The notes under the pieces: generated by a model | Seen by the model: the letters and a program-made list of their open reading frames with translations, nothing else | Databases searched by the model: none | Told to the model about the DNA's origin: nothing | Assembly (NCBI GenBank): GCA_964468435.1 | Contig: CAYXVE010000051.1 | Span: forward strand, 1 to 33,422 | Length of the DNA: 33,422 nt | Reading direction: 5' to 3' | DNA from: JBCCTX01 sp964468435 | GTDB lineage: Bacteria > Bacteroidota > Bacteroidia > J057 | Shown here: positions 16,003 through 25,018 of the stretch, piece by piece | Layout: every line of letters starts with the position of its first letter | Position numbering within the stretch: the first letter of the stretch is position 1 | Made by a program: the position numbers and the translations under genes

Positions 16003-17883
16003 CTAGATATTGAACTTTTGACGGAACTCACTGTATACTTTTTGACCGATCAATCTGCCCCACATGTTGTGTACCTGATTTTCCATTTCTTCTGGTGTTG
16101 CATCTTTCGACGAGAATCCCACAAATTTCAAGTCCAATTCACGTGTAAAACCCCACTTCTTTTGGGGAATAATAATAATATTGTCTTCATTCATGTCACT
16201 ATGACTCACTTGCAGATCATTCACTTCTTTCAAAACCTGGAACATAAATTTCAAATCGCTACTAGTCAAATCTTCAAATCTTCTCTTATTGTAAAGACCT
16301 ATCTTTTTGGTATAGTCTTTTAATGTATTGCGCTCATAAAAAGCTCTGGAATAAAACTTGCCATCCCTAGCGGTTGAAATATCACTTAATTCACCATAAT
16401 ATTTCAACTCTTTGTTGTATAACTTCATAAATCGTTCATGGACCTCCGGTTTTTGTGCGTCTTCCGTCGATATGACTCTCAGTACCTTCATCTCTTTTTC
16501 GCGTATTGAGTAAGCTTTCTTGGTTTGGAATTCATTGTCAGGTAAAACTCCCTTGATCTGATAAAGATCACCAATCAAACGTAGTGTATCCTCTTGCTGA
16601 GAACCTGTATATCTGGATTTTACGATGCCTTTTTGAGCAGATGAAGGTATCGTAGCGATGGAAGTGTCAAAAAAAGGCGTATCTTTTAAAGCAGGTTGGG
16701 GGTTCAACGAAGCTATCTTCAGGGCTTCCTGTATATTCCAGGTAATAACTTCTTTGGGTAGCCCCAACTGTTTTCCTTTTTCTACATATACATCCAGGTA
16801 CTCTTCTTGCTTGTTAGGATCAATACATATCTGGCGTATCTCGTTCATCAATGTATCTTTTGCTGTCTGGGCTTGAAGTGCCTTTCTTCTTCTTCTTTCC
16901 TCTTCTTCACGTTTTTTCCTCAGTTCCTCTTCGATCTTTCTTATGGACTCAATCCCTTTTGATTGTAAACCACGTATAATAACAAAGAAAGGGTTTTCTT
17001 TGATAATCGTTTCAGTTGGAACTACTTTTTCTCCAAGCGAAAGTTCCCGCTGGAGATAATCTTTCATGACATGGTTATCAGCCAAAGCTCCCAGTAACAG
17101 TATCTGACTTATACCCAAAGACTCCACTTTCTCTTTGTTTAGAAAAGGACTGAGTTGGGTTCTGTTTTTGGTAAGCAATTCATTGAACTCATTAGAGCTC
17201 ATTTTTACCTCTGCTGAGATTGTGACCTTTGCTCCGTTTTTGAAAACTGTAAAGGGTACACTACTAGAAAAAGATTCGATCTGATGGTACAGGTTGGCCT
17301 TATCGGATTCATTGAGTATCAATCCTGCATTATTAAAATCGGAGATTAACTCATTCAGAATGTGTTGATATCCCTGATCGAAGCTCAGTTCTTTGAATGC
17401 CATAACTTCCTGCGAACCCAGTTTGCTAAACTTCCCATTAAGTTGATTGAATGAGAGGATAATGTAATCATCTAATGCATTCACTACAACGTATGGAGCT
17501 GTAGAAGGATTACCCCCTTCTGCATCATTCAGTCCATTCACAAAGGCCTCTTCCAGGGTATCTATATGAAATAGATTTAACTCTACGTCGCTTTCTTTCA
17601 GTACCTCGCTGATATTTTTCCACCATACGTCCTTGCTTTCTTCTATGAAAGACTCTTTCACCACCCCAGCTGCTACAGGAATAATTTCAGGCACTTTAAT
17701 TTTACTTTTTTTCAGAGAATCGTAGTAGGCATCAATTATCTGGGGAAGTCGCAAGCGAAGCATGTTCATAGCCTCCCTGGAACTGAGATATAAATGCTTG
17801 CTATCGCTGTTACTAAGCAGTTCTGCTTTTTTAGCTACGGTCCCTGCAATAAATTTCTTCTTTGTAAATATCAGACAAAGCAT
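16003..17883 (-). CDS. Hsp70/actin-like ATPase fold fused to a kinase-like domain (copy A)
   Basis: 626 residues, paralogous to 11359-13254 over its whole length and beginning with the same MLC-x-IFT-x-KK motif, which fixes the start. N-terminal half Hsp70-like: YVVVNALDDYIILSF (131-145) at the phosphate-2 position, SFDQGYQHILNELISDF helix, ISQILLLGALADNHVMKDYL (258-277). Coiled coil ~312-335 (KKREEEERRRR). Conserved helical segment KQLGLPKEVITWNIQEALKI (371-390). Kinase-like domain ~437-626: catalytic loop HSDMNEDN (561-568), activation-site strand LKFVGFSSKD (585-594) without the DFG Asp. LKEVNDLQVSHSDMNEDNI and the C-terminal MENQVHNMWGRLIG and EFRQKFNI blocks are nearly identical in both copies. 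No export signal. Directly followed by the TonB gene at 16001. Biochemical activity is unproven. Confidence 0.87.
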   Translation of the reverse strand: MLCLIFTKKKFIAGTVAKKAELLSNSDSKHLYLSSREAMNMLRLRLPQIIDAYYDSLKKSKIKVPEIIPVAAGVVKESFIEESKDVWWKNISEVLKESDVELNLFHIDTLEEAFVNGLNDAEGGNPSTAPYVVVNALDDYIILSFNQLNGKFSKLGSQEVMAFKELSFDQGYQHILNELISDFNNAGLILNESDKANLYHQIESFSSSVPFTVFKNGAKVTISAEVKMSSNEFNELLTKNRTQLSPFLNKEKVESLGISQILLLGALADNHVMKDYLQRELSLGEKVVPTETIIKENPFFVIIRGLQSKGIESIRKIEEELRKKREEEERRRRKALQAQTAKDTLMNEIRQICIDPNKQEEYLDVYVEKGKQLGLPKEVITWNIQEALKIASLNPQPALKDTPFFDTSIATIPSSAQKGIVKSRYTGSQQEDTLRLIGDLYQIKGVLPDNEFQTKKAYSIREKEMKVLRVISTEDAQKPEVHERFMKLYNKELKYYGELSDISTARDGKFYSRAFYERNTLKDYTKKIGLYNKRRFEDLTSSDLKFMFQVLKEVNDLQVSHSDMNEDNIIIIPQKKWGFTRELDLKFVGFSSKDATPEEMENQVHNMWGRLIGQKVYSEFRQKFNI

Positions 17884-18425
17884 TTTCTATAGGTTAGTAT
17901 GCTGAAAAACTATTAATACGTTTCCATGAAGTAGCCCACCTAGTACGCATTCAAACGCTTCATGAAAGTCTGGTAAACAACTTCTCACCAGTATTCTAAT
18001 CTCAGAATTACAGCTTGATTGCCGTAATTCAAGCTAAATTAACAACGAATTGATTAATAATTTATTTTACGAAATGAATCTATTTGTAGAATGATATTTT
18101 AGATAACCTCATTACGCAACTAAATCTATGTAACGTTTTTTTTAATAACCGATTTTTATCGACAATCATTTAATATATAAGGTACATTTACTATTAGCAT
18201 AATAATTTTTTTTAAGGGTACCAGAGAGGTGATTTTTGCCAGCATTACCGCTATAAGTACATAAGCCAGTAGCCGGTACCTATACATGCAACTTCAGGTG
18301 GATAATCCAGCCAATCTCTTTTTTTCCAAACCAATCATGTAAGACTTTCTCCAAAAAGCTTTCCAATCAAATTAAAGCCCTACAATACTGTATACAGATT
18401 TATTTTATAGATAATGTAGGTCTAT
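17884..18425. other. 542-bp intergenic region, no gene seen
   Basis: AT-rich region between the 333-residue TonB-like gene and kinase-like gene A, both minus strand. Stop codons are dense in all frames. It contains two short inverted repeats close to the kinase-like gene (listed separately) and no recognisable RNA gene. Its length suggests the module has its own promoter and possibly a structured leader. Confidence 0.55.
17925..18035 (-). promoter_or_regulatory. Inverted repeats in the leader of kinase-like gene A
   Basis: CATGAAG at 17925-17931 is complementary to CTTCATG at 17958-17964 (26-nt loop). AGCTTGA at 18012-18018 pairs with TCAAGCT at 18029-18035 (10-nt loop). ATTAC and GTAAT in the same stretch could form a competing stem with the second. 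They lie about 40-150 bp before the gene start and may be operators or leader structures. Evidence is limited to the complementarity. Confidence 0.25.
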
Positions 18426-19427
18426 TTATTGCAATCTAAATGTTATAGGCAGTGTATAGGACATATCTATTGGCAAGCCATCTTTGCTTCCGGGTATCCA
18501 TCTGGGCATTTCGGATACGAGTCTGAGCGCTTCTTCATCACAGCCATATCCAAGTCCTTTAAATACGGAAGGATTTTCGACCTCCCCTTGTTGATCGATC
18601 ATAAAACTGATATATACTACACCCTCAACATTACTATCCAAAGCTAATTGAGGGTATTGCATATGTTCATTAATATATTGAGTAAGAGCTCTTAGGCCTC
18701 CAGGAAAACCGGGAAGTGTGCGAGTTCTTGTTTGAATTTTTTCAGGTACTTCAGGAGCTTTAGTTGTATGGTTCGAATCTCGCGTTTGTACATCTCCGGT
18801 ATTATCTGTTTCACCCTCAGATATACTTGCCTCACTGTAAGCAGTATTTTCAGTAATTTCAGTAATTTCAGATAGAGAAGCATCCGTTTCAGTTCTGGAT
18901 CCTTTAAGCTCATCATCGCCCTTACCATCGTCGATATAGACTTCTATTTCATTCAGGTCGATCAGTTCGTCTTCGTCATTTTCTGGATTAGATTCCTTTT
19001 CATCTCTTGAGGTTTCTCCCTCTGAAGAAAGGTCCACCAGTGGATCCAGTTTGCTACTTGTTTTGATTACTAACTGGTCATTTTCAGAGTCCTTGTGCTC
19101 GAGGTTGGCGAATTCAGGTGCAAAGAACAGTACTTTATAAGTCTTGGCATTGCTGATTGTATCTATGCGTTTTCCGTCTGGATGAATCACCAGAATGGGA
19201 GAATTATCCCGCTGAAACATCTTGTCGATCGTCTCAAAACTCACCGAGCCCAAAATTACCTTTCGGTAATTACCCAGTATTGCCCTGCGGTTGGTATAGA
19301 AAAGGATCAAAAGGAGAACGCCCATTAAACCCAACAGAAGATATTTTTTTCTGCGTTGGCGCATCCTATAGCGGTGAATCTCAAGGTAAGCTGGCGCTGT
19401 GCTCACTTCATATCCATATTTTGACAT
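18426..19427 (-). CDS. TonB C-terminal-domain protein with acidic linker
   Basis: 333 residues. Cytoplasmic tail with RMRQRRKK (21-28), membrane segment ~29-44 (YLLLGLMGVLLLILFY), small post-membrane domain ~48-103 (ILVIHPDGKRIDT at 78-90) shared with the paralogues, then a long acidic Ser/Glu/Asp-rich linker ~108-235 instead of the Pro-rich linker of canonical TonB. The TonB C-terminal domain is at ~239-333 (FPGGLRALTQYINEHMQYP, VEGVVYISFMI, GLGYGCDEEALRLVSEMPRW, IPG). No ExbB/ExbD accompanies it. It is transcribed divergently from the SRPBCC gene at 19679 with 251 bp between, and lies 542 bp upstream of kinase-like gene A on the same strand, so it is probably a separate transcription unit of the same cluster. 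Confidence 0.88.
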   Translation of the reverse strand: MSKYGYEVSTAPAYLEIHRYRMRQRRKKYLLLGLMGVLLLILFYTNRRAILGNYRKVILGSVSFETIDKMFQRDNSPILVIHPDGKRIDTISNAKTYKVLFFAPEFANLEHKDSENDQLVIKTSSKLDPLVDLSSEGETSRDEKESNPENDEDELIDLNEIEVYIDDGKGDDELKGSRTETDASLSEITEITENTAYSEASISEGETDNTGDVQTRDSNHTTKAPEVPEKIQTRTRTLPGFPGGLRALTQYINEHMQYPQLALDSNVEGVVYISFMIDQQGEVENPSVFKGLGYGCDEEALRLVSEMPRWIPGSKDGLPIDMSYTLPITFRLQ

Positions 19428-19678
19428 GTCAAATTGACTATATTAAACACATTATCAAATAGCATTTCTATAATTGGAAATTAAAATAGAGAATTTTTCT
19501 TATCGCTTTATTTTTTCTAATCAGAACGGTCATAAATATCGAATGAACAGTTTTTTTTATTTGAAATCAAAAAAATTGATGCATAATAATAACCCCCCAA
19601 ATTTTTTAAACTAATTTCAGCCAAACAGGGTTCATAGAAAAGTTGTCGTGAAATCTTGGGGTTTAAATACATTGATGA

Positions 19679-20128
19679 ATGCATATTCTCATTAAGACTC
19701 TTGTAAAAGGAAACTATCTGAAGATCATCAAGCGATTTGATCGCGAACTGTTTGAAACATTGTCTCCCCCTGGAGCACAAATAAAACTGGTCCGCTTTGA
19801 TGGTTCCAAAACCGGTGATATCGTACACCTTCAGCTTAAGCTGATGGGTTTGATCAAACAAGATTGGATCAGTGAAATTACTTCAGATGGGCAGGATGAT
19901 CAAAAGGCTTTTTTTATAGACGAAGGCAAGCAACTACCTTTTTTTCTGACTAGCTGGAAACATCGACATGTGGTAGAGAATAAAAATGACCATAGTGAGA
20001 TTATCGATGATATACATTTCAAAACTCCCAGCTGGCTCACAGATGTTCTACTATATCCTGTTCTATACTTACAGTTTGTTTATCGCAAGCCCGTTTACAG
20101 GAAAATATTCGGTTCAGCCAATCATTAA
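19679..20128 (+). CDS. SRPBCC (START/Bet v1-like) ligand-binding family protein
   Basis: 149 residues, cytoplasmic, no signal peptide. The N-terminal ILIKTLVKGNYLKIIKRFDR with LFETLSPPGAQIKLVRFDGS, the GDIVHLQLKL strand, and the tail LYPVLYLQFVYRKPVYRKIFG are the pattern of a small Bacteroidota SRPBCC family with a helix-grip hydrophobic cavity. The ligand is unknown. The start at 19679 gives MHILIK and leaves no upstream extension. It stands alone, divergent from the TonB-like gene. No catalytic residues can be assigned in this fold class. Confidence 0.8.
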   Translation: MHILIKTLVKGNYLKIIKRFDRELFETLSPPGAQIKLVRFDGSKTGDIVHLQLKLMGLIKQDWISEITSDGQDDQKAFFIDEGKQLPFFLTSWKHRHVVENKNDHSEIIDDIHFKTPSWLTDVLLYPVLYLQFVYRKPVYRKIFGSANH

Positions 20129-20286
20129 TCATCTTTATTTTTGCTCATCCAGAAAGATTCGGCATTGATGTTCGCAAGAAGTATGAAAAAAATGACCCGA
20201 GCAAATAGCGCTTTCTACACCCTCGACAAAAGTCGTTCACTATTTATCTTTCACGTTCGCCGGACCAAGCAGCAACCAAACATATG

Positions 20287-21960
20287 TTAACGAAATAAAT
20301 TCAGATACCCCTGTCTGATTTGAGTAATGCTTTCCCCTTCCTGCTGACAGGTATATTCAGCTCGCCAGAAATATACGCCTTCCCGTGCAGTACCCAATGA
20401 TGAAGTACCATCCCAGGATTCAGAAGGATCTTCGGACCTGAAATGCAATCTGCCCCACTGATCGTAAATTTCGTAGCGATATGCACTGACTCCAGCTTTG
20501 AGTTGCGGCGATATTACATCATTAAATCCATCGTTATTAGGCGTAAATACATTAGGGAAGGTACCATCGCATTGGCAGTCCTCAACTTCGACGTTAAAGT
20601 ATTCTCTTTGTTTAAAACAACGCGACTGTACATCTACCCAGTATTCGCCAGCCTCAGAGATATCTATTTGAGCCGAGGTTGACTGGTCATTCCAGTTGTA
20701 AGTGATTCCTTGTCTGGAACTAGTAAGCGTAATCTCAGTATTATTGCAAATCAGCGTATCACTGACAAGTGAACTTTGGGTTGGGAACTCGTATTGGATT
20801 GAGATGCTATCCATTATCATGCATTCTCCATTAGAGGCTTCGACCTTGTACAATCCAGGGCTATCAACCAGTAAGGAAGATGCCTCAGAGCGGTTGCTCC
20901 AACTGTAGGAATACTGGTTCTCAGGGAGATCGAGCAGAATCGTTTCACCCTCACATAGTGTAGTATCATTTCCGAGGTCTACATCAGGTGTCTCCGCAGC
21001 CATGATCTCAATGGTATCTTTCCGTACACATCCCCTGATCTCCATATCAAGAATATAGGTTCCAGGCAGGGTGATGACACGGTTTGTATCCCTACTTCCA
21101 TTTTCCCAGAAAATATCCGAGTCTTCCTGCATCACAGCATTCAGGGTAATACTTTCTCCAGGACATATCGTAGAATCTTCTGTCTGTATTATTTCCTCCG
21201 TAAATCTGACATTACACGGCTCAACTACCACATCATCGATATAAAAATAGGTACTCTGTTCGGGGCCTTCTTCACCATAGCGTCTTTTAATAGAGGTCTC
21301 CTCGTTATCAAAAAAATTACCCAAAACCAGATGCAATTCACCTCCTTTGGCCTCATAAAACCCGTAAATCAACACCCAATCATTGGAATTATTGATAAAT
21401 TTTCCCTGCCGGTTTGCGATAGCTGGTGTGAAATCCAACAGGTCAGAATTGGGAAATACTGTATCGCTAAAAGCCAACCCAATATCATCTGAAATGAATT
21501 GTGCGCTATCTCCTACACTTACTTTAAAGCTAATGTAATAGGTTTCACCCTTTCTGAGCGTGTCCTTCATTTCTACCGCAAGGTATTCCCGGTATATTTC
21601 ACCGCTGTATAGCAGGGAGGAATCCAGCCAAGTCCTGATTCCGGCATAACCACTTCCTATGGCTGGGTATTGATAGCCCCAGAAATTTTCCGGTATACCT
21701 GTCCCTCCTCTTTCCCCACAACTATGGATAAAATCGGTAGTCTTACCATTGGGAGAATACCAGGGCTCTGCACGGTTGATTTGGCCTTTGGTAAAAGGAC
21801 AACCTCTGTAGATGGTAAAATGAGGATTGGGGACCAAATTTTGTGCATTCAAAGATGGCATACAGTTCATCGACACAAGCCATAAACACCCCAAAAACGT
21901 TAGAAAATTGCAAAAAATATCAAGCCTCTCTAACCTCCAATTTAACTGGTTGAACCGCAT
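20287..21960 (-). CDS. Secreted surface protein with gliding-associated T9SS type B sorting domain
   Basis: 557 residues from the ATG at 21960 (an upstream TTG at 21972 is possible but unneeded). Signal peptide ends PSLNAQ (~residue 40). The mature N-terminal domain (PNPHFTIYRGCPFTKGQINRAEPW region) resembles the carbohydrate-binding-like jelly-roll found in CHU_C proteins. It is followed by three repeated Ig-like segments with the C-x-G-E and SWSN/WEN patterns (VSDTLICNNTEITL, VDLGNDTTLCEGETILLDL). The last 90 residues are the CHU_C/gliding motility-associated domain: FPNVFTPNNDGFNDVI, YEIYDQWGRLHF, WDGTSSLGTAREGVYFW. Type B substrates are exported by the type IX system and exposed or released. 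It is transcribed divergently from the type A substrate at 22301. Its ligand is unknown. Confidence 0.9.
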   Translation of the reverse strand: MRFNQLNWRLERLDIFCNFLTFLGCLWLVSMNCMPSLNAQNLVPNPHFTIYRGCPFTKGQINRAEPWYSPNGKTTDFIHSCGERGGTGIPENFWGYQYPAIGSGYAGIRTWLDSSLLYSGEIYREYLAVEMKDTLRKGETYYISFKVSVGDSAQFISDDIGLAFSDTVFPNSDLLDFTPAIANRQGKFINNSNDWVLIYGFYEAKGGELHLVLGNFFDNEETSIKRRYGEEGPEQSTYFYIDDVVVEPCNVRFTEEIIQTEDSTICPGESITLNAVMQEDSDIFWENGSRDTNRVITLPGTYILDMEIRGCVRKDTIEIMAAETPDVDLGNDTTLCEGETILLDLPENQYSYSWSNRSEASSLLVDSPGLYKVEASNGECMIMDSISIQYEFPTQSSLVSDTLICNNTEITLTSSRQGITYNWNDQSTSAQIDISEAGEYWVDVQSRCFKQREYFNVEVEDCQCDGTFPNVFTPNNDGFNDVISPQLKAGVSAYRYEIYDQWGRLHFRSEDPSESWDGTSSLGTAREGVYFWRAEYTCQQEGESITQIRQGYLNLFR

Positions 21961-21972
21961 AATATATATCAA

Positions 21973-22300
21973 AAGATTATTCTAAAGTTACTAAAAAGAC
22001 TTGGGTAGTTCAATCTGAGGACCTTTAAAATAATTTGATCTTCTGGACGTTTATAGTAAAGAAAATATTCTATATGGCTGGAGTAGTAGAACGCTTAGTT
22101 TTGGGTATATATCGATAGTTGTCATGTGAGTTATACAAAAATCTTTATGCACTTATACCTTGGTATACTGTTGACGATGACTCAGATACATGCATGATAT
22201 AGCTTATATTACACAAAAAGGACAAGTTTTTGCCGTGTATATTTAAATATCGAAATAAATATTTGTATATTTGAATCAATTTTGATGTATTGATGCATAT
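21973..22300. other. Divergent promoter region between two T9SS substrate genes
   Basis: AT-rich 328 bp with no ORF of note; a -7 box for the plus-strand gene is given separately. On the minus side the sequence just before 21960 reads TAATCTTTTG, close to but not an exact -7 box. Confidence 0.5.
22266..22273 (+). promoter_or_regulatory. Bacteroidota -7 promoter box (TATATTTG)
   Basis: Exact TAnnTTTG match, 27 bp before the ATG at 22301 of the 905-residue surface protein. No clear -33 TTTG lies at 19-21 bp spacing, so this rests on the -7 element and position. Confidence 0.45.
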
Positions 22301-25018
22301 ATGAGGAAACAGAAATTATTTGTTTACACCATCATTGCCTTTTTAAGCCTTCCTGTTAAGACTTTTGCTCAGTCCCCCATAAACGATATGTTATGCAATA
22401 GTATAGAGATCGTAGTAGATGCAATCTGTAACAGATCGACCAATGGATATTTGCAGAATGCTACGCGGGAAAGTGAAGAACCTGTAGGCAATTGTCTTGA
22501 AGATGATGCAGGTACTATATGGTATCATTTTGTAGCACCGGCGTCTGGATTTGTAGTAATCACGACCAACTATCCATTCGGAAAGGCGCAGGATACAGAC
22601 ATTGCACTGTACACTGCTGCCAATGGAGCTTGCAATGATTTAAGTCGCCTAACTGAGCTTGCCTGTAACCGGGATGAAAACCCTGGACTTTCTTTTTCGC
22701 GGGCATCGCTTATAGCACCCGTAACCCCAGGGGATACCTTTTACATTCAGGTTCAGCCTGGTGAGAAGACCTCTTTTTCCGGAACTGAGCTTGATTTCTG
22801 CATTACTGTAGAGTCTGTAATAGTCCCCATCCATGATGAGCCACAAAACGCCATTTTTATCCCAGAGCCAGATACCTGCCTGGTATTTGATAATATACTT
22901 GCTGGTAATCAGGGAATAGGGGAACAGCAAATTGCACCTCCCCTTTCAGCTGAGTCAATTAGTGGTACGTGGAAAGAAAATGGTATACAGCAGTCTGTAT
23001 GGTTTAAATTTGCTGTTCCCCCCAGTGGCATGGTAGAGATTAACACGTTTGATGTATTTTCTATATTCAACTTCAAGGTTAATACCACCTTCAACACACA
23101 GTTAGCCATCTATGAGGTGAAGGATCCCACAGATTTTTCCACATTTCGTCTGGTAAGTGCCAATGATGATGTGTTTTCCAGGCTCGCAGGGTTGAAATTA
23201 TCCTGTCAGACACCGGGAGATACTTTGTACATCATGGTAGATGGTTCTCCAGCAAGCATTGAAGAAGGTATTTCCAGTACTGGACGCTTTATCCTGGATA
23301 TCCGGGAAGTGGACAATAAGGCTCTTATGCTGACAGCGACCACCTCTAATCCTGTATGTATAGAAAGCAACAATGGATCCATCCTAACCAGGGTATCCGG
23401 AGGCGTAGAACCTTATAACTATGCATGGAGCACAGGAGCATCTTCTCCTAATCTAATACGGCAGTTACCATCTGGAACTTACACCCTTTCGGTTACTGAT
23501 CAATGCGATTCTGTGTTGACAAAGACGATTGAGGTCCCGGCTCCAGAGAGTCTGTCGGTCTCGGCTGGTACGGATACGGCTGTGTGCGCTGATGCGATGA
23601 CTCCCATCACCCTCGCCCCGGTGATTACTGGTGGTACACAACTGGATATGGATCGCATTTACAGTATCGGCTATGATACAAAAAGGGATAGTAATATCGT
23701 TGTAAGATTTCCCTTCACCCAGACTAATCAGGTGGATACACTCTATCAGGTCGTGCCGGAAGATTTCCGGAATTTCCGGATGACGCTTCATCGAGGCAGA
23801 CTGATTGCTGTGAGCCTGGGCAGTAATGCCTGGTTTGAGATTGATCCTATCAATGAATCAATCGCAATCATTGATACCCTTCTACCCTTTGGTAATGAAT
23901 TCTGGCAGGGCATCGCCTGTTATCCGGATGGCAATCAACTCTATGCGATTGCCGGCGGAGTGGACGCTAGTGGAGAGCCTTTTGGCAATCTTTATGAGAT
24001 CAACATCGACGATCCTGATGTATCACTCAACTCTAGCTTTGAGGGTATTGCACCACAATGGCTGGCAATAGATACACTGGGTAATTTTTATACTGCTGAT
24101 TTCTTCAGCGGCGAACTCATTCAGCTATATCCCAGATCACAAAATTTTGAATCGATCGGTGAGATCAATATAGAACCCGCACAGCGGGAGGATGCTTCAT
24201 TTGATCCATCTACGAACGAGCTGTATATGATCAGTAACACCAGTAAAGGAGCCAATTTATGGCGTATCAATACCAACAGCGCTTTTGCTATGGAGGAAGG
24301 TCAGATTCTGGGTACTAATACACTTACTGGTTTTGCCATTCTGGAGGATACTTTATCCTTCAAACTTCAATATACCTGGGAATCACCAACAGGTATTCCC
24401 AACCCTTCTAGTCTGACTAAGTCTGTGATGCCAGATACTACTACTCACTATGTTTTGTCGGTAACAGATGCCTGTAATATCACGACACGTGATACGGTTA
24501 CAGTTAAAGTCCTGGATGGTCCTGACATCGTTTTGAACAGCTATCCTGATCAGGGCAATCGGAGCGGTATCGTTGCTGCTCAGGCAAGTGGGGGAACCCC
24601 TCCCTATGAGTATCTCTGGAGCAATGGCGCCACTGGCGACAGCATCACAGGTCTGGAAGCAGGTTTTTATTCTGTAGAGATCATAGATGCACTGGGTTGC
24701 GTATCGCGGGATACTATCGAAGTTCCCCTGGAGGTGAACACTAACATCGCCCGGATGCTGGAAGCAGGAATTACTTCTTTCCTCCTTTTCCCCAACCCTA
24801 CCAGGCAGCGTATCATGGTAGAACTTACTCTGCAGCGCACCGATTCGCTAAGCATCTTTCTGTACGACTTGAATGGCAAAACCCTATATCGTCAGGATTT
24901 TTCCGAGGTGAATACTGTAGAGCATACCATTCCACTGGAGAACCTTCCCTCCGGTATGTATGTGGTGCAGGTCCAGACCCCGCGAGGATATACCGCAGAG
25001 CGGTTTGCGTTGGAGTAG
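22301..25018 (+). CDS. Large T9SS type A surface protein with PPC-like and SprB-type repeats
   Basis: 905 residues. Signal peptide 1-23 (ends VKTFAQ). Two related beta-sandwich modules resembling bacterial PPC domains: the first at ~25-170 (DDAGTIWYHFVAPASGFVVI, TDIALYTA), the second at ~175-350 (QQSVWFKFAVPPSGMVEINT, FNTQLAIYEV). Then a SprB/Ig-like repeat (GGVEPYNYAWSTGASSPNL ~368-390), a central beta-propeller-like stretch of NHL/DUF4394 type (RIYSIGYDTKRDSNIVVRF onward), a second SprB-like repeat (ASGGTPPYEYLWSNGATGDS), and the type A sorting domain from FLLFPNPTRQRIMVEL (~826) to the end (LENLPSGMYVVQVQT). The protein is exported by the Sec and type IX systems and anchored at the cell surface. 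Adhesion is a plausible role but unproven. Confidence 0.92.
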   Translation: MRKQKLFVYTIIAFLSLPVKTFAQSPINDMLCNSIEIVVDAICNRSTNGYLQNATRESEEPVGNCLEDDAGTIWYHFVAPASGFVVITTNYPFGKAQDTDIALYTAANGACNDLSRLTELACNRDENPGLSFSRASLIAPVTPGDTFYIQVQPGEKTSFSGTELDFCITVESVIVPIHDEPQNAIFIPEPDTCLVFDNILAGNQGIGEQQIAPPLSAESISGTWKENGIQQSVWFKFAVPPSGMVEINTFDVFSIFNFKVNTTFNTQLAIYEVKDPTDFSTFRLVSANDDVFSRLAGLKLSCQTPGDTLYIMVDGSPASIEEGISSTGRFILDIREVDNKALMLTATTSNPVCIESNNGSILTRVSGGVEPYNYAWSTGASSPNLIRQLPSGTYTLSVTDQCDSVLTKTIEVPAPESLSVSAGTDTAVCADAMTPITLAPVITGGTQLDMDRIYSIGYDTKRDSNIVVRFPFTQTNQVDTLYQVVPEDFRNFRMTLHRGRLIAVSLGSNAWFEIDPINESIAIIDTLLPFGNEFWQGIACYPDGNQLYAIAGGVDASGEPFGNLYEINIDDPDVSLNSSFEGIAPQWLAIDTLGNFYTADFFSGELIQLYPRSQNFESIGEINIEPAQREDASFDPSTNELYMISNTSKGANLWRINTNSAFAMEEGQILGTNTLTGFAILEDTLSFKLQYTWESPTGIPNPSSLTKSVMPDTTTHYVLSVTDACNITTRDTVTVKVLDGPDIVLNSYPDQGNRSGIVAAQASGGTPPYEYLWSNGATGDSITGLEAGFYSVEIIDALGCVSRDTIEVPLEVNTNIARMLEAGITSFLLFPNPTRQRIMVELTLQRTDSLSIFLYDLNGKTLYRQDFSEVNTVEHTIPLENLPSGMYVVQVQTPRGYTAERFALE

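Noticed and set aside
16001..16031. GTG start for the 237-residue TonB-like protein, overlapping the kinase-like gene
   Set aside because: The ATG at 16001 gives the family N-terminus and a 1-nt spacing; the extra ten residues have no counterpart.
18765..18780. GGTTCGAATC, a tRNA T-loop-like sequence
   Set aside because: It lies inside the linker of the 333-residue TonB-like gene and no acceptor stem or anticodon arm can be formed around it.
20168..20290. 40-codon ORF starting MFARSMKKMTRANSAFY
   Set aside because: Short, in a gap after the SRPBCC gene, overlaps the stop of the next gene, has no promoter signal and unconvincing composition.
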